From Crossiella sp. CA-258035 (GTDB lineage: Bacteria > Actinomycetota > Actinomycetes > Mycobacteriales > Pseudonocardiaceae), in contig NZ_CP116413.1 in NCBI RefSeq assembly GCF_030064675.1, positions 6,170,001 through 6,234,000 on the forward strand: DNA of 64,000 nucleotides, given 5' to 3'. Numbering within the stretch: the first letter of the stretch is position 1; every line of letters begins with the position of its first letter. The position numbers and the translations under genes are program-made. A model generated the notes under the pieces. That model did not search any database, was not told where the DNA came from, and saw only the letters and a list, made by a program, of their open reading frames with translations. This document shows positions 23,574 to 32,338 of the stretch, piece after piece.

Positions 23574-25148
23574 CTACAGCACAAAAGCGTCGGTCCAGAG
23601 CTGCCCGGTGCGGCCCGACAGCGCCTCCAGCATGGCCACCGCCTGCGAGTCGGTCAGCGAGGCGACGAAGTCCACCACCGCGCGGCCGCGGGCCAGCCGC
23701 CGCAACGAGTCCCGGCCCTCCGGCAGCTCGCCGGTGGCCCCGGCCAGCACCTGCGGCCGGGTCCTGGCCAGGGTGGTGTACTCCTCCTGGGCCAGCTCCA
23801 CCAGGTCGTTGAGCCGCCTGGGCAGCCGGGAGCGCTCGTAGCGGTCGCTGAGCCACTGGTCGAGGGCCTCCACCAGCGAGGTCAGCAGCCGGGCCTGGCC
23901 GCGCTGGTGCAGCGCCAGGTCCGGGCGGCCCAGCACGAAGCGGTGGTGCACGAACTTGAGCACCTGCACCTCGTGCCACTGGTCGGGTGCGAGGGCCACG
24001 TGCGCGGTGCGGGTGCTGGGTTCGGCGAGCATGGTGACGCCCTCGACCAGCCGGGCGGTCCAGCGCGCCGAGAAGTCGGCGACCAGCTGCTCGGCCTCCA
24101 CCGAACCGTCGAACGGGGTGGAGAGCAGCCCGTCGACCAGGTCCCGGCGCACCCTGGCCACCGCGGCGGCGAAGGCCTCGTCGTCGACCACCCAGCCGTC
24201 CTTGAGGTGCAGGCGGCGGCGCAGCAGCTCCAGGGACCGGCCGGGTCTGCGGGACTGGGCCTGGAGGTCGGGGCGGCTCAGCCCGGCCAGCTCCACGCAC
24301 TCCCGCTGCCAGACGTCCAGCTCGGCGGCGACCGTGGCGTGCTGCAGGACGCCGACCCGGTGGAAGTCCTCCAGGTCGTGGATGGCGTAGGCGATGTCGT
24401 CGGCGGTGTCCATCACCGAGGCTTCCACGGTCTGCTGCCAGTCCGGGATGCGGCCCTGGAAGGGCAGCCGGGCCTGGAGCATGTCGTCGATCTCGGAGAC
24501 GTAGACGGAGAACTTCGCCGACCCGGTGCCCGGCGCGTCCGAGGGTTCGCCCGCGCCGCGCGGCGGCTGGGCCATGGTGCGCGGGTGCGGGTCGGGGTGG
24601 GACAGGCGGGTCCACGGGTACTTCAGCATCGCCGCGCGCACCGCCACCGTCAGGTCCAGGCCGACCGCGGCCGGGCCGCGCACGTCGGTGGTGGTGACGA
24701 TGCGGAAGGACTGCGCGTTGCCCTCGAAGCCGTCCGGCAGGCCGAGGCGGTGCCGGGCCAGCCGGTCCAGCACCTGCTCGCCGAGGTGCCCGAACGGCGG
24801 ATGGCCCAGGTCGTGCGCGAGCGCGGCGGCCTCCACCACGTCCGGGTCGCAGCCGCCCAGCTTGTCCACCAGGTCGGCGTGGAAGGGGTTGCGGCGCAGG
24901 CGTTCGGCGATCGCGCGGGCCACCTGGGCCACCTTGATGCTGTGCGTGAGCCGGTTGTGCACCAGCAGCCCCGAGCCGGAGGGGCTGATCACCTGGGTGA
25001 CGCCGCCGAGCCTGGCGAAGAACGGGCTGGCCGCGACCCGGTCCCGGTCCACCCGGAACGGGCTGGCGGCCAGGTCCAGCGGCACCGCGACGGCCCCGGA
25101 GTCCCCGGAGCGGCGGAGCGCTCGCGCGTCGGTGGCGTGATCGTGCAT
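23574..25148 (-). CDS. dGTP triphosphohydrolase (HD superfamily)
   Basis: A 524-aa HD-domain phosphohydrolase of the dGTPase family, which hydrolyses dGTP (or other dNTPs) to the nucleoside and tripolyphosphate. The metal-binding pattern is visible: LLVHNRLTHSIKVAQVA (first His), then ALAHDLGHPPFGHLGE with the HD pair, and VMDTADDIAYAIHDLED with the distal Asp. The Arg-rich N-terminus with RVDRDRVAASPFFARLGGVTQV also fits. The ATG has no ribosome-binding site; TACCGT lies 6 nt upstream, so a leaderless transcript is inferred. It is divergent from the SDR-like gene at 25.3 kb. Confidence 0.88.
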   Translation of the reverse strand: MHDHATDARALRRSGDSGAVAVPLDLAASPFRVDRDRVAASPFFARLGGVTQVISPSGSGLLVHNRLTHSIKVAQVARAIAERLRRNPFHADLVDKLGGCDPDVVEAAALAHDLGHPPFGHLGEQVLDRLARHRLGLPDGFEGNAQSFRIVTTTDVRGPAAVGLDLTVAVRAAMLKYPWTRLSHPDPHPRTMAQPPRGAGEPSDAPGTGSAKFSVYVSEIDDMLQARLPFQGRIPDWQQTVEASVMDTADDIAYAIHDLEDFHRVGVLQHATVAAELDVWQRECVELAGLSRPDLQAQSRRPGRSLELLRRRLHLKDGWVVDDEAFAAAVARVRRDLVDGLLSTPFDGSVEAEQLVADFSARWTARLVEGVTMLAEPSTRTAHVALAPDQWHEVQVLKFVHHRFVLGRPDLALHQRGQARLLTSLVEALDQWLSDRYERSRLPRRLNDLVELAQEEYTTLARTRPQVLAGATGELPEGRDSLRRLARGRAVVDFVASLTDSQAVAMLEALSGRTGQLWTDAFVL

Positions 25149-25154
25149 GCGACG

Positions 25155-25160
25155 ACGGTA
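25155..25160 (-). promoter_or_regulatory. Leaderless -10 element TACCGT for dGTPase gene
   Basis: On the reverse strand TACCGT ends 6 nt before ATG 25148. The same hexamer and spacing precede the dioxygenase gene at 21543. Confidence 0.4.
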
Positions 25161-25279
25161 GACGCTCGGTGGCCGGTTCGCCCCGCCGTATGGGCGCAGC
25201 GGCTGATCGGACTGGGCTCACCGGGTCGAACAGCCTTGCAGACCTGGCATTTCGTCAATTCTTGGCGGATTCTCGATCT

Positions 25280-25984
25280 ATGGAGCTGAGCGGGGCGCGG
25301 ATTCTCGTGGTGGGTGCCACCGGTGTCCTCGGTGGCCGGGTCAGCCGTGGGCTGGCGGATCGGGGCGCGAAGCTCGCGCTGGCCGGACGTGACCGCCGAA
25401 AACTCATCGCGCTGGCCCGCGAGCTGGGCGGCTGCCAGTACAAGCGCTTCGACGCCTACGACGTGGAGGGCTGCCCCTGGCTGGTGCGCGATGCCCACCA
25501 GGTGCTCGGCGGGCTCCAGGGCGTGGTGGTGTGCTCGGGCATCGTGGCCTTCGGCACCGCGGAGAACACCCACGACGTGGTCTCCGAACAGCTCTTCGCG
25601 GTCAACACCCTCGCCCCGATCGCCATCCTGCGCACCGCGTTGCCGGTGCTGCACCGGGGTTCGGCGATCGCGGCGATCACCGGCGTGGAGGCCGACCGGC
25701 CGGCCGCGGAGCTGGCCACCTACTCCGCGAGCAAGGCCGCGCTCTCGGCCTGGCTGGCCGCGGTGCGCGAGGAGCAGCGGCCGCGCGGGGTCACCGTGCT
25801 GGATGCGAAGCTGCCGCACGTGGACACCGGCATGGGCGAGCGCGCCGCCGCGGGCAGACGGCCCAACCGGATCGGCCGGGGCGCGGATCCGCAGTACGTG
25901 GTGGACCGGATGCTGGACGCGCTGGCCGGCGGGGCCGAGGAGATCCGGGTAGGGCCGGACGGCCGGACTTTGGAAACAAACTAA
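25280..25984 (+). CDS. Atypical SDR-family protein
   Basis: A 234-aa short-chain dehydrogenase-like protein. The cofactor motif is GATGVLGG rather than the classical TGxxxGIG, while the active-site pair is kept in TYSASKAALSAW. RDRRKLIALARELGG suggests NADP binding. The CSGIVAFG stretch stands where classical members have NNAG. Substrate unknown. ATG 25280 (MELSGARILVVGA) is chosen because the fold starts there; a 37-codon upstream extension has no resemblance to the family. Its C-terminus (EEIRVGPDGRTLETN) is compact, with no extra domain. An LPMO gene lies 185 bp downstream. Confidence 0.8.
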   Translation: MELSGARILVVGATGVLGGRVSRGLADRGAKLALAGRDRRKLIALARELGGCQYKRFDAYDVEGCPWLVRDAHQVLGGLQGVVVCSGIVAFGTAENTHDVVSEQLFAVNTLAPIAILRTALPVLHRGSAIAAITGVEADRPAAELATYSASKAALSAWLAAVREEQRPRGVTVLDAKLPHVDTGMGERAAAGRRPNRIGRGADPQYVVDRMLDALAGGAEEIRVGPDGRTLETN

Positions 25985-26035
25985 CCACGCCAAGTCACCG
26001 GCTTCTCACCCATTTGTCGTATTCCGGCGTATCCC

Positions 26036-26083
26036 AACGTTTGCCAAGATGGACGTGGTCTAGACCACACTTTGGCGAACGTT
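26036..26083. promoter_or_regulatory. DasR-type dre operator within a larger inverted repeat
   Basis: The perfect 14-bp palindrome GTGGTCTAGACCAC (26055-26068) matches the core of DasR-responsive elements, whose consensus is close to ACTGGTCTAGACCACT. It is flanked by AACGTTTGCCAA (26036-26047) and its near-perfect inverted copy TTGGCGAACGTT (26072-26083). It lies about 100 bp before the LPMO start. DasR is the GntR regulator of N-acetylglucosamine and chitin use, so control by aminosugar phosphates is inferred. Confidence 0.75.
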
Positions 26084-26169
26084 GATTCCACTTCGCCGCC
26101 GCCACGGTCCTCGCGGGACCGACAACCGGAATCTGCCGTTCTGTCGCCTCCACCCTGTGAAGGAGAGAC

Positions 26170-26688
26170 ATGAGCGTGAAAAGCAAGCTCGTCGCGGCCG
26201 CCGCCGGTATCGGCATGGTGCCTGCCATGTTGGTCGCCCTGCCGGCCACGGAGGCGAGCGCGCACGGCTACATCTCCAACCCGCCGAGCCGCCAGGCGCA
26301 GTGCGCCGCCGGCACGGTCTCCTGTGGTGACATCAAGTACGAGCCGCAGAGCGTGGAGGGCCCCAAGGGGCTGCGCAACTGCCACGGCAACGTGGGCCGC
26401 TTCGCCGAGCTGAACAACGACAGCAAGGGCTGGCGGGCCACCTCGGTGGGCCGCAACGTCACCTTCAACTGGCGGCTGACCGCCCGGCACCGCACTTCCA
26501 CCTGGGAGTACTACGTCGGCGGCACCAAGGTCGCCACGTTCAACGACAACGGCGCCACCCCGGGAGCCACGGTCTCGCACAACGTGAACCTGGGCAACCA
26601 CTCGGGCCGCCAGAAGGTGCTGGCCGTCTGGAACATCTACGACACGGCGATGGCCTTCTACAACTGTGTCGACCTGCAGGTGAGCTGA
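26170..26688 (+). CDS. AA10 lytic polysaccharide monooxygenase
   Basis: A single-domain copper LPMO of 172 aa that oxidatively cleaves chitin or cellulose outside the cell. The signal peptide ends ASA before H32, so the mature protein starts HGYISNPPSRQAQC, the required N-terminal histidine. H107 (TARHRTSTWEYYV) is the second copper ligand, and F163 near the end (DTAMAFYNCVD) is in the axial position. Six cysteines suggest disulphides. It has no carbohydrate-binding module. The start follows GTGAAGGAGAGAC, a strong ribosome-binding site. The dre operator upstream favours chitin as substrate. Confidence 0.93.
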   Translation: MSVKSKLVAAAAGIGMVPAMLVALPATEASAHGYISNPPSRQAQCAAGTVSCGDIKYEPQSVEGPKGLRNCHGNVGRFAELNNDSKGWRATSVGRNVTFNWRLTARHRTSTWEYYVGGTKVATFNDNGATPGATVSHNVNLGNHSGRQKVLAVWNIYDTAMAFYNCVDLQVS

Positions 26689-26742
26689 CCCGGTGACGCG
26701 GGCGCGGCGACGGAGACGGGACCGCCGCCGCGCCCGCACCGG

Positions 26743-27588
26743 TCAGCTCGTGCAGCGGAACAGCTCGGTCGCGGCGGTCAGCGAGGCCGGGACCGCCTCC
26801 CCGGCCGCCGCGCGCACCCCGCCGGTGACCAGCACCCGGCCGCCGGCCAGCTCGGCCAGCCCGAAGTGCGCGCGGTCCACCCGCAGCGCCGCCTTGCGCC
26901 CGGTCCCGGCCACCAGCACGCTGCCGTCGGCCATGGCCAGCGCGCGGTCGCCGGTGCGGCCGACCTCCTTGGCCTCGGCCAGGATGCGCGGACCCGCGTC
27001 GGCGTCGTAGTGCTCGGTCCTGGTCCACAGCCCGCGGTCCGGGTCGTACAGCTCAGCGGTCTGCAACGCGGTGTAGCCGCCCGCGCGGGTCGTGCTGCCA
27101 CCGGCCAGCAGCACCCGGCCATCCGGCAACAGGGTGGCGTGGTGGAAGAACCGCGGCTCGGCCATGGTCCCGGCCGGTGTCCACGCCCCGGTCGCCGGGT
27201 CGAAGATCTCCGCGGTGGCCAGGCCCAGCGCCGGGAACTCCCTCGGCCCGGTGAGTCCGCCCGCGACCAGGATCCGGCCGTCGGCCAGCACGGTGGCGGA
27301 GTTGCGGCGGCGCGCGGTGGCCAGCGGCGCCAGCTCGGTCCAGCCGCCGTCTGCCTCGTCGAACCGGTAGACCTCGGCACGGGCGCTGCGGCGGGCGTCC
27401 TCGCCGCCGATGGCCACGATCCCGCCGCCGGGCAGCCGGAGCAGCCCGTCGGAATGACCCCACCAGGCACGGGGGGACGGCAGGGGGCCGGCGCTGGTCC
27501 ACTCCCCCGCGGCGCAGTCCAGAACAGCGACGCTTCCCATGCGATGACGGTGCCAGGCGGGAGCCACCCGAACGGCGGATCCGGTCAA
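26743..27588 (-). CDS. Kelch-type beta-propeller protein
   Basis: A 281-aa protein built from kelch-like repeats of about 50 residues. Repeating blocks read LPGGGIVAIGGEDA, LADGRILVAGGLTG, LPDGRVLLAGGSTT and MADGSVLVAGTG, separated by AEVYRFDEA, AEIFDPATG and AELYDPDRG. Five blades are visible, so it may be a partial or open propeller. No signal peptide is seen, so it is probably cytoplasmic. The start is a TTG with AAAGGGAGG just upstream; a later GTG or ATG is possible. Function unknown; such folds bind proteins or sugars. It is divergent from the large STAND-PBP gene. Confidence 0.75.
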   Translation of the reverse strand: MTGSAVRVAPAWHRHRMGSVAVLDCAAGEWTSAGPLPSPRAWWGHSDGLLRLPGGGIVAIGGEDARRSARAEVYRFDEADGGWTELAPLATARRRNSATVLADGRILVAGGLTGPREFPALGLATAEIFDPATGAWTPAGTMAEPRFFHHATLLPDGRVLLAGGSTTRAGGYTALQTAELYDPDRGLWTRTEHYDADAGPRILAEAKEVGRTGDRALAMADGSVLVAGTGRKAALRVDRAHFGLAELAGGRVLVTGGVRAAAGEAVPASLTAATELFRCTS

Positions 27589-27696
27589 GGTCCTCCCTTT
27601 CGGGCAGCGGGCATCCGACCAACCTCGCTCCGGTGTCGGGGACGCTGACTACTGTGGTAGGCCACGCGGTCACTTTCCGCGCAGGACTTCCTGGGG

Positions 27697-30600
27697 GTGT
27701 CACTGGTGGCGTTGGAGCCTGACCTCGGCCTGGTGGGTCGGGACAGCACGGCCGCGTTGCTGGCCTCGCTGATCGACCGCAAGGCCCGGCGGCCGCTCCC
27801 GCTGGTGGTCGCCTACGGGCCCGGCGGTAGCGGCAAGACCACGCTGCTGGACCACCTGGAGCGGCGCTGCCGGCCGGACGTGCCGCTGGCGCGGGTGGAC
27901 CTGGACGAGACCGGCTCCAAGTCCTGCCGGGACGTCCTGGACGCGGTGTTCGGGCAGCTCCGCCGCTACCAGAACGCGCACTTCGGCCGGATGCGGCTGC
28001 CCCGCTACGAGCTGCTGCGACTGGCCCAGAGCACCGCGGCCGAGCCGGAGGAGGACGGCGACCCGCACCGCAGGGCCCGCCAGCTGCTCGCGCACCGGCT
28101 CACCGGACTGCCCAGGATCGCCGACGTGGTCGGCTCGATCGCCGAGTCCGCCCCCGCCCCGCACTGGCTCACCCGGCTGGCCAGGCCGCTGCTGGGCTGG
28201 CTGACCACGCTGGCCGTGGTGGCTCCGCCGCGGATCCGCTGGCTGCTCGCGCCGCGCCGGTTCGCCGCCACCTGGCGCTGGTACGAGAAGGTGGCCGGGG
28301 AGGGCGTGCTCGGGCTGGCCAAGGGCTGCAAGGTGGACGAGGTCATCGGCCAGGTCTGGCACCTGCTGCGCAGCGAGGAACGCCGGGACCGGCTGGTGGT
28401 GGACCGGCTGCTGGTGGCCGCCTTCCTGGCCGACCTGGACGGCGCCTACAAGGGTCACCGCAGGCGGCGGCGCCGGGTCAACTGCGTGCTGCTGCTCGAC
28501 GGGGCGGACCTGTTGTCCCCCTTCGAGGTCAACCTGTTCCCGCCCGGCCGCACCACGCCGGAGCCGCCGGTCAGCGACCTGCTGGAGCTGCTCGCCGAGG
28601 CCAAGCTGCGCAACCCGGAGGTGCCGCTGCTGGTGGTGGCCACCAAGCAGGCCACCCCCGACCAGCAGGACATCCCGCCGCCGGACAGCGACGACCTGGA
28701 CCCGGCCGATGCCGCGCATGCCCGCTACCACGGCTGGCGGCAGCGTTTCGAGCAGGCGCGGGCCAACCACGGCCCGGCCGCCGCCGCGGTGCTGCCGGTG
28801 CGGCTGCGGCCGTTCACCCTGGCCCAGACCCGGCAGTTCCTGCACGAGTGGAACCGCAGCCGGGACTCCACGGTCCGCTCCGCCGCCCTGGTGGCCGAGC
28901 TGCACGAGGTGACCAAGGGCCATCCGCTGGCGGTCCGGCTGGCCACCCAGGTGGTGGACCGGCTCTACCGGCGGGACCGGGTGATCCCCTCGGTGCGCGC
29001 GGTCTTCGCCCAGCGGGTGCCGCGCGAGGAGGCCGCCGCCGAACCGGATGAGAAGGTCGGCGACTACCTGCTGGTCCGCTTCCTGCAACGCTTCCGCGGC
29101 TCCGACCTGCCCGAGCGGGCGCAGACCCGCAGGCTGCTGACCCGGCTGGCCGCGCCGCGCAGGCTCGACCTGGCCACCATCCAGCGGCTGGTGCCGGACC
29201 GGGACGCCGAGGAGATCTGGGGCCGGCTGTCCACCTACAGCTTCGCCGACCGCAGCGCTGACGGCCGGTGGATCGTGCTGCACCCGCTGCTGCGCGACCT
29301 GCTCGGCGCGCAGCTGCTCGCCCACGGCGCGGGCGCGGAGTACCCGTACGAGCAGGTGCACCGCGAGCTGCGCAACCACTACACGATGCTGGGCCGTCAG
29401 GGCGACCGGCTCTACCACGCGCTGGCCCTGGGCGACACGCACGTGGTGGCCAGCCACCTGTCCTCCCGGCTGACCAGGGGCGACAGCCGGTGGGTGGCCG
29501 ACCTGGAGGTGATCGCGGAGGCGCCGGGCTGGCGGCACAGCCGTCAGCTGCGCAGCCGGTTGAACTGGCCGAGGGTGCGGCGGGTGGAGGAGCTGCTGAT
29601 CGCGGTGTGGAAGCTGCGCTCCAACACCTCCACGGTGCGGCGCAGCGCGGAGCTCTTCGACGACGTGCTGCGCGCCTACCGCAACCTGGACGCCGCCGGC
29701 CAGCCCGCGGTGGCCGACCAGATGTCGTTCTACCGCAACCAGGTCCGGCTGGCCGAGGACAACTCCATCGCCGAACCCGGTCCGGCGCTGCCCCCCTACA
29801 GCACCGGCGAGGACCGCCACCCGTACCCGACGGTGTGGCCGCCGCCGCACACGCTGCGGCGCAGCGCGGTGGCCGCGGTGGCGGTGCTGCTGCTCGGCTA
29901 CGGCGGGATCTACCTGCGGCACCAGCTGGTGCACTGCGACCGGGACGGGGTCTTCGCGCCGGGCCGGGTGCTGGACTCGGTGTTCGACCCGAGCCTGATG
30001 CTGACCAAGTCCGCGCAGGGCGAGTGCTACGGGGTCACCGACGGCGTCGGCAACTTCATGCACAACGCCAACGAGACCCTGCCGGACGACATCGAGGTGG
30101 CCGAGCTGAGTCGCCTGGTCGCCGAGCAGAACGCGCAGGTGCGCCGGGAGGCCGACCGGCCGAGCACGGACGACCGGCGGCGGCCCTACCTGACCATCGT
30201 GGTGGCCTCGATGCTGAGCTCTGCCAACGAGGTCCCGCGCCGGGACCTGTCGGCGGGGGTCAACGAGCTGCGCGGGGCCTACCTGGCCCAGCGGGCCTGG
30301 AACCGGTTCAACACCCCCACCATCAAGCCGCCGTTCCTGCTTCGCCTGGTGCTGGCCAACTTCGGCGGCAACTCCGAGTTCGCCCAGCACACCGCGGAGA
30401 AGATCCAGTCGTTGGTGGACAGCGACCCGACCGTGATCGGGGTCAGCGGCATGGGCCAGACCCGGGACTCCACCATCCGGGCCGCGGAGATCCTCGGCTC
30501 GGCCATCGGCCACTGGCAGGGCATCCCGATGGTGGCCTCCGCGCCGACCGGGAACGCCTTCACCGGCAAGGACTTCTTCTTCCGGATCGCGCCGCCGAAC

Positions 30601-31491
30601 AAGCGGCAGGCCGAGGCCGCGATCACCTTCGCCACCACCGAGCCCCGGCTGCGCACCCGCCAGCCGTTCCTGCTGCACGACCCGAACGACCGCTACAGCG
30701 CCGACCTCAAGGACGACTACCTGCAGGAGCTGCTGCGCCGCCGCAGCGGACTCGGCGAGCCGGTCGAGCAGCCGTACGAGGCTGGCAAGAGCAACACCGG
30801 CAACGTGCTGGCCACCAGGGTCAAGGAGATGTGCGAGCTGGCCGCCCAGCGCCGCCGCACCCCGCTGCTGATCTACTCCGGCCGCGCCAACGAGCTGCCC
30901 ACGCTGATGGAGAAGCTGGACGAGTCCGACTGCGACCGGGACACCGTGGTGCTGGGCGCCGACGACCTGTCCCAGCTGGAGACCGCGGGCTACACCGACC
31001 TGGCTGGCAACGAGCAGCAGCGCCCCCGCCGAGTGTCCTTTGTGGACGGACGGTTGTACTTCACCACGCTGGGCCCCACCGAGGACGGCTGGCGGCGGAT
31101 CACCGGCGGCAACCCGCCGAGTGAGGCCGAGCAGTTCTTCACCCTGCACGCCGACGCGCAGAAGGAGCAGGGCGAGGCCGCGCAGGCATTCCGCTCCGGC
31201 CCCAACGGCCACGTGATGCTGGCCTTCGACGCGGTGAACCTGTTGCTCAGCGCGATCGAACGGGCCAGGACCGAACACAACCTGCCGGACCGCGCCAAGC
31301 TGTACGCGGCCTTGCGCGCCACCACGGGGGCGAACCTGTTCCGCGGGGTCACCGGGCCGGTGGACTTCGGGCAGGCCGATCCGGAGTTGCTGCGCCGGGG
31401 CGCGGATCCGCGGAGCAAGCAGGTGGTGGTGCAGCAGGTGATCGCCGACGGCAACCGGTTGCGCTCGGCGTTCGTGCGGGCGCTGACCTGA
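27697..31491 (+). CDS. STAND-like NTPase - TM - type 1 periplasmic-binding-domain protein
   Basis: A 1264-aa single polypeptide with an unusual order of parts. Residues 1-560: P-loop NTPase with Walker A GPGGSGKTT (41-49), a Walker B-like CVLLLDGADLL around D268, an internal hydrophobic patch near 165-190, and a winged-helix-like segment (about 470-560: RRLDLATIQRLVPDRD) as in STAND ATPases. Residues 560-715: helical, possibly TPR-like. Residues about 723-741: one membrane helix (AVAAVAVLLLGYGGIYL). Residues 750-1264: a type 1 periplasmic-binding fold resembling branched-chain amino acid receptors (VIGVSGMGQTRDSTIRAAEI, IPMVASAPTG, FFFRIAPPNKRQAEAA). The inferred topology is NTPase inside and sensor outside. 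Start GTG 27697 or 27706. No permease or partner gene is adjacent. Confidence 0.85.
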   Translation: MSLVALEPDLGLVGRDSTAALLASLIDRKARRPLPLVVAYGPGGSGKTTLLDHLERRCRPDVPLARVDLDETGSKSCRDVLDAVFGQLRRYQNAHFGRMRLPRYELLRLAQSTAAEPEEDGDPHRRARQLLAHRLTGLPRIADVVGSIAESAPAPHWLTRLARPLLGWLTTLAVVAPPRIRWLLAPRRFAATWRWYEKVAGEGVLGLAKGCKVDEVIGQVWHLLRSEERRDRLVVDRLLVAAFLADLDGAYKGHRRRRRRVNCVLLLDGADLLSPFEVNLFPPGRTTPEPPVSDLLELLAEAKLRNPEVPLLVVATKQATPDQQDIPPPDSDDLDPADAAHARYHGWRQRFEQARANHGPAAAAVLPVRLRPFTLAQTRQFLHEWNRSRDSTVRSAALVAELHEVTKGHPLAVRLATQVVDRLYRRDRVIPSVRAVFAQRVPREEAAAEPDEKVGDYLLVRFLQRFRGSDLPERAQTRRLLTRLAAPRRLDLATIQRLVPDRDAEEIWGRLSTYSFADRSADGRWIVLHPLLRDLLGAQLLAHGAGAEYPYEQVHRELRNHYTMLGRQGDRLYHALALGDTHVVASHLSSRLTRGDSRWVADLEVIAEAPGWRHSRQLRSRLNWPRVRRVEELLIAVWKLRSNTSTVRRSAELFDDVLRAYRNLDAAGQPAVADQMSFYRNQVRLAEDNSIAEPGPALPPYSTGEDRHPYPTVWPPPHTLRRSAVAAVAVLLLGYGGIYLRHQLVHCDRDGVFAPGRVLDSVFDPSLMLTKSAQGECYGVTDGVGNFMHNANETLPDDIEVAELSRLVAEQNAQVRREADRPSTDDRRRPYLTIVVASMLSSANEVPRRDLSAGVNELRGAYLAQRAWNRFNTPTIKPPFLLRLVLANFGGNSEFAQHTAEKIQSLVDSDPTVIGVSGMGQTRDSTIRAAEILGSAIGHWQGIPMVASAPTGNAFTGKDFFFRIAPPNKRQAEAAITFATTEPRLRTRQPFLLHDPNDRYSADLKDDYLQELLRRRSGLGEPVEQPYEAGKSNTGNVLATRVKEMCELAAQRRRTPLLIYSGRANELPTLMEKLDESDCDRDTVVLGADDLSQLETAGYTDLAGNEQQRPRRVSFVDGRLYFTTLGPTEDGWRRITGGNPPSEAEQFFTLHADAQKEQGEAAQAFRSGPNGHVMLAFDAVNLLLSAIERARTEHNLPDRAKLYAALRATTGANLFRGVTGPVDFGQADPELLRRGADPRSKQVVVQQVIADGNRLRSAFVRALT

Positions 31492-31518
31492 CGCGAGCGG
31501 GCCTGCTCCGGTGCTCGC

Positions 31519-32217
31519 TCAGGGGCCGGGAACCAGCGGGGCGTAGGCGCGCACCAGGGTCTGCTCCGCTTCGTCCAAATAGGACACCAGCAGGGCTTCG
31601 GCGCGGTCGGCCTCGCCCTTTTCCAGCAGCTCCAGGATGTCCCGGTTGCCCGCCATGAACGGGACGTGGAAGGCCTTGGGGTCGTTCATCACCAGGAAGA
31701 CCAGGCGCAGCTCGGCGAGCAGCTGGCGCATCAGCTCGTCCAGGCGGCCGCTGTCGGCCAGGGCCACGATCGCCTGGTGGAAGCGCATGTTCGCGGTGCC
31801 GACATCGCGCCAGCGGCGGTCGGTGGCGGCGCGATCAGCCTCGGTGACGGCCTCGCGCAGCGCGGTCAGGCCGCTGGCGGGGGCGTTGGGCAGGTTGCGC
31901 ACGCCGGCGGACTCGACCACCCGGCGGACCCGGTAGAGGTCCACCACGTCGGCCACCGACAGGGTGCGCACGAAGACGCCGCGGTTGAGCTGGTGGGACA
32001 GCAGGCGTTCGTGGGAGAGCAGGCGGAATGCCTCGCGCAGGGTGTTGCGCGAGACGCCGAGCGCCTGACCGATGGCCTCCTCGGACAGCCGTTCACCGGG
32101 CTGGAAGAACCCGGCGATGATCCGGTCCCGCAGGATGCCCGCGACCCGCTCGGCCGTGGAGCTGCGACCCAGCAGCTCGCGGTCGGCCGTCAGGTCCGCC
32201 AGGGGCGCGTCGCTCAC
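31519..32217 (-). CDS. GntR/FadR-family regulator (FCD domain)
   Basis: A 232-aa GntR regulator with an N-terminal winged helix (ERVAGILRDRIIAGFFQPGERL, then ALGVSRNTLREAFRLLS) and a helical FCD ligand domain (about 100-225) containing the metal-binding pattern D...H in MRFHQAIVALADS and a late His. GTG 32217 is chosen for its AGGAGG site five bases upstream; the longer frame to 32280 would run into the operator region. It is divergent from pxpB, and a TTGTTGAACAA palindrome lies between them. It is therefore the likely repressor of the pyroglutamate genes and of itself. Confidence 0.87.
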   Translation of the reverse strand: MSDAPLADLTADRELLGRSSTAERVAGILRDRIIAGFFQPGERLSEEAIGQALGVSRNTLREAFRLLSHERLLSHQLNRGVFVRTLSVADVVDLYRVRRVVESAGVRNLPNAPASGLTALREAVTEADRAATDRRWRDVGTANMRFHQAIVALADSGRLDELMRQLLAELRLVFLVMNDPKAFHVPFMAGNRDILELLEKGEADRAEALLVSYLDEAEQTLVRAYAPLVPGP

Positions 32218-32261
32218 CGTGACCTCCTCGTTGCGCTCAAGAAAATCATGGCACAGGAGTC

Positions 32262-32280
32262 TTGTTCTTTTGTTGAACAA
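32262..32280. promoter_or_regulatory. GntR operator candidate
   Basis: The perfect 11-bp palindrome TTGTTGAACAA (32270-32280) lies inside a wider dyad TTGTTC-N7-GAACAA. It is A/T-rich DNA between the divergent GntR gene and pxpB, the expected place for a FadR-type repressor site controlling both. Confidence 0.5.
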
Positions 32281-32338
32281 TCCTTATGTTGACTCGTACC
32301 ACATCGTAGCGTGACCTGAGCCACACCGGGGGTGCACC

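Noticed and set aside
27700-31278. 1192-codon reverse-strand open frame opposite the STAND-PBP gene
   Set aside because: Composition is biased to Gly, Arg, His, Val and Gln in the manner of antisense frames, with no domain. The forward frame has clear domains.
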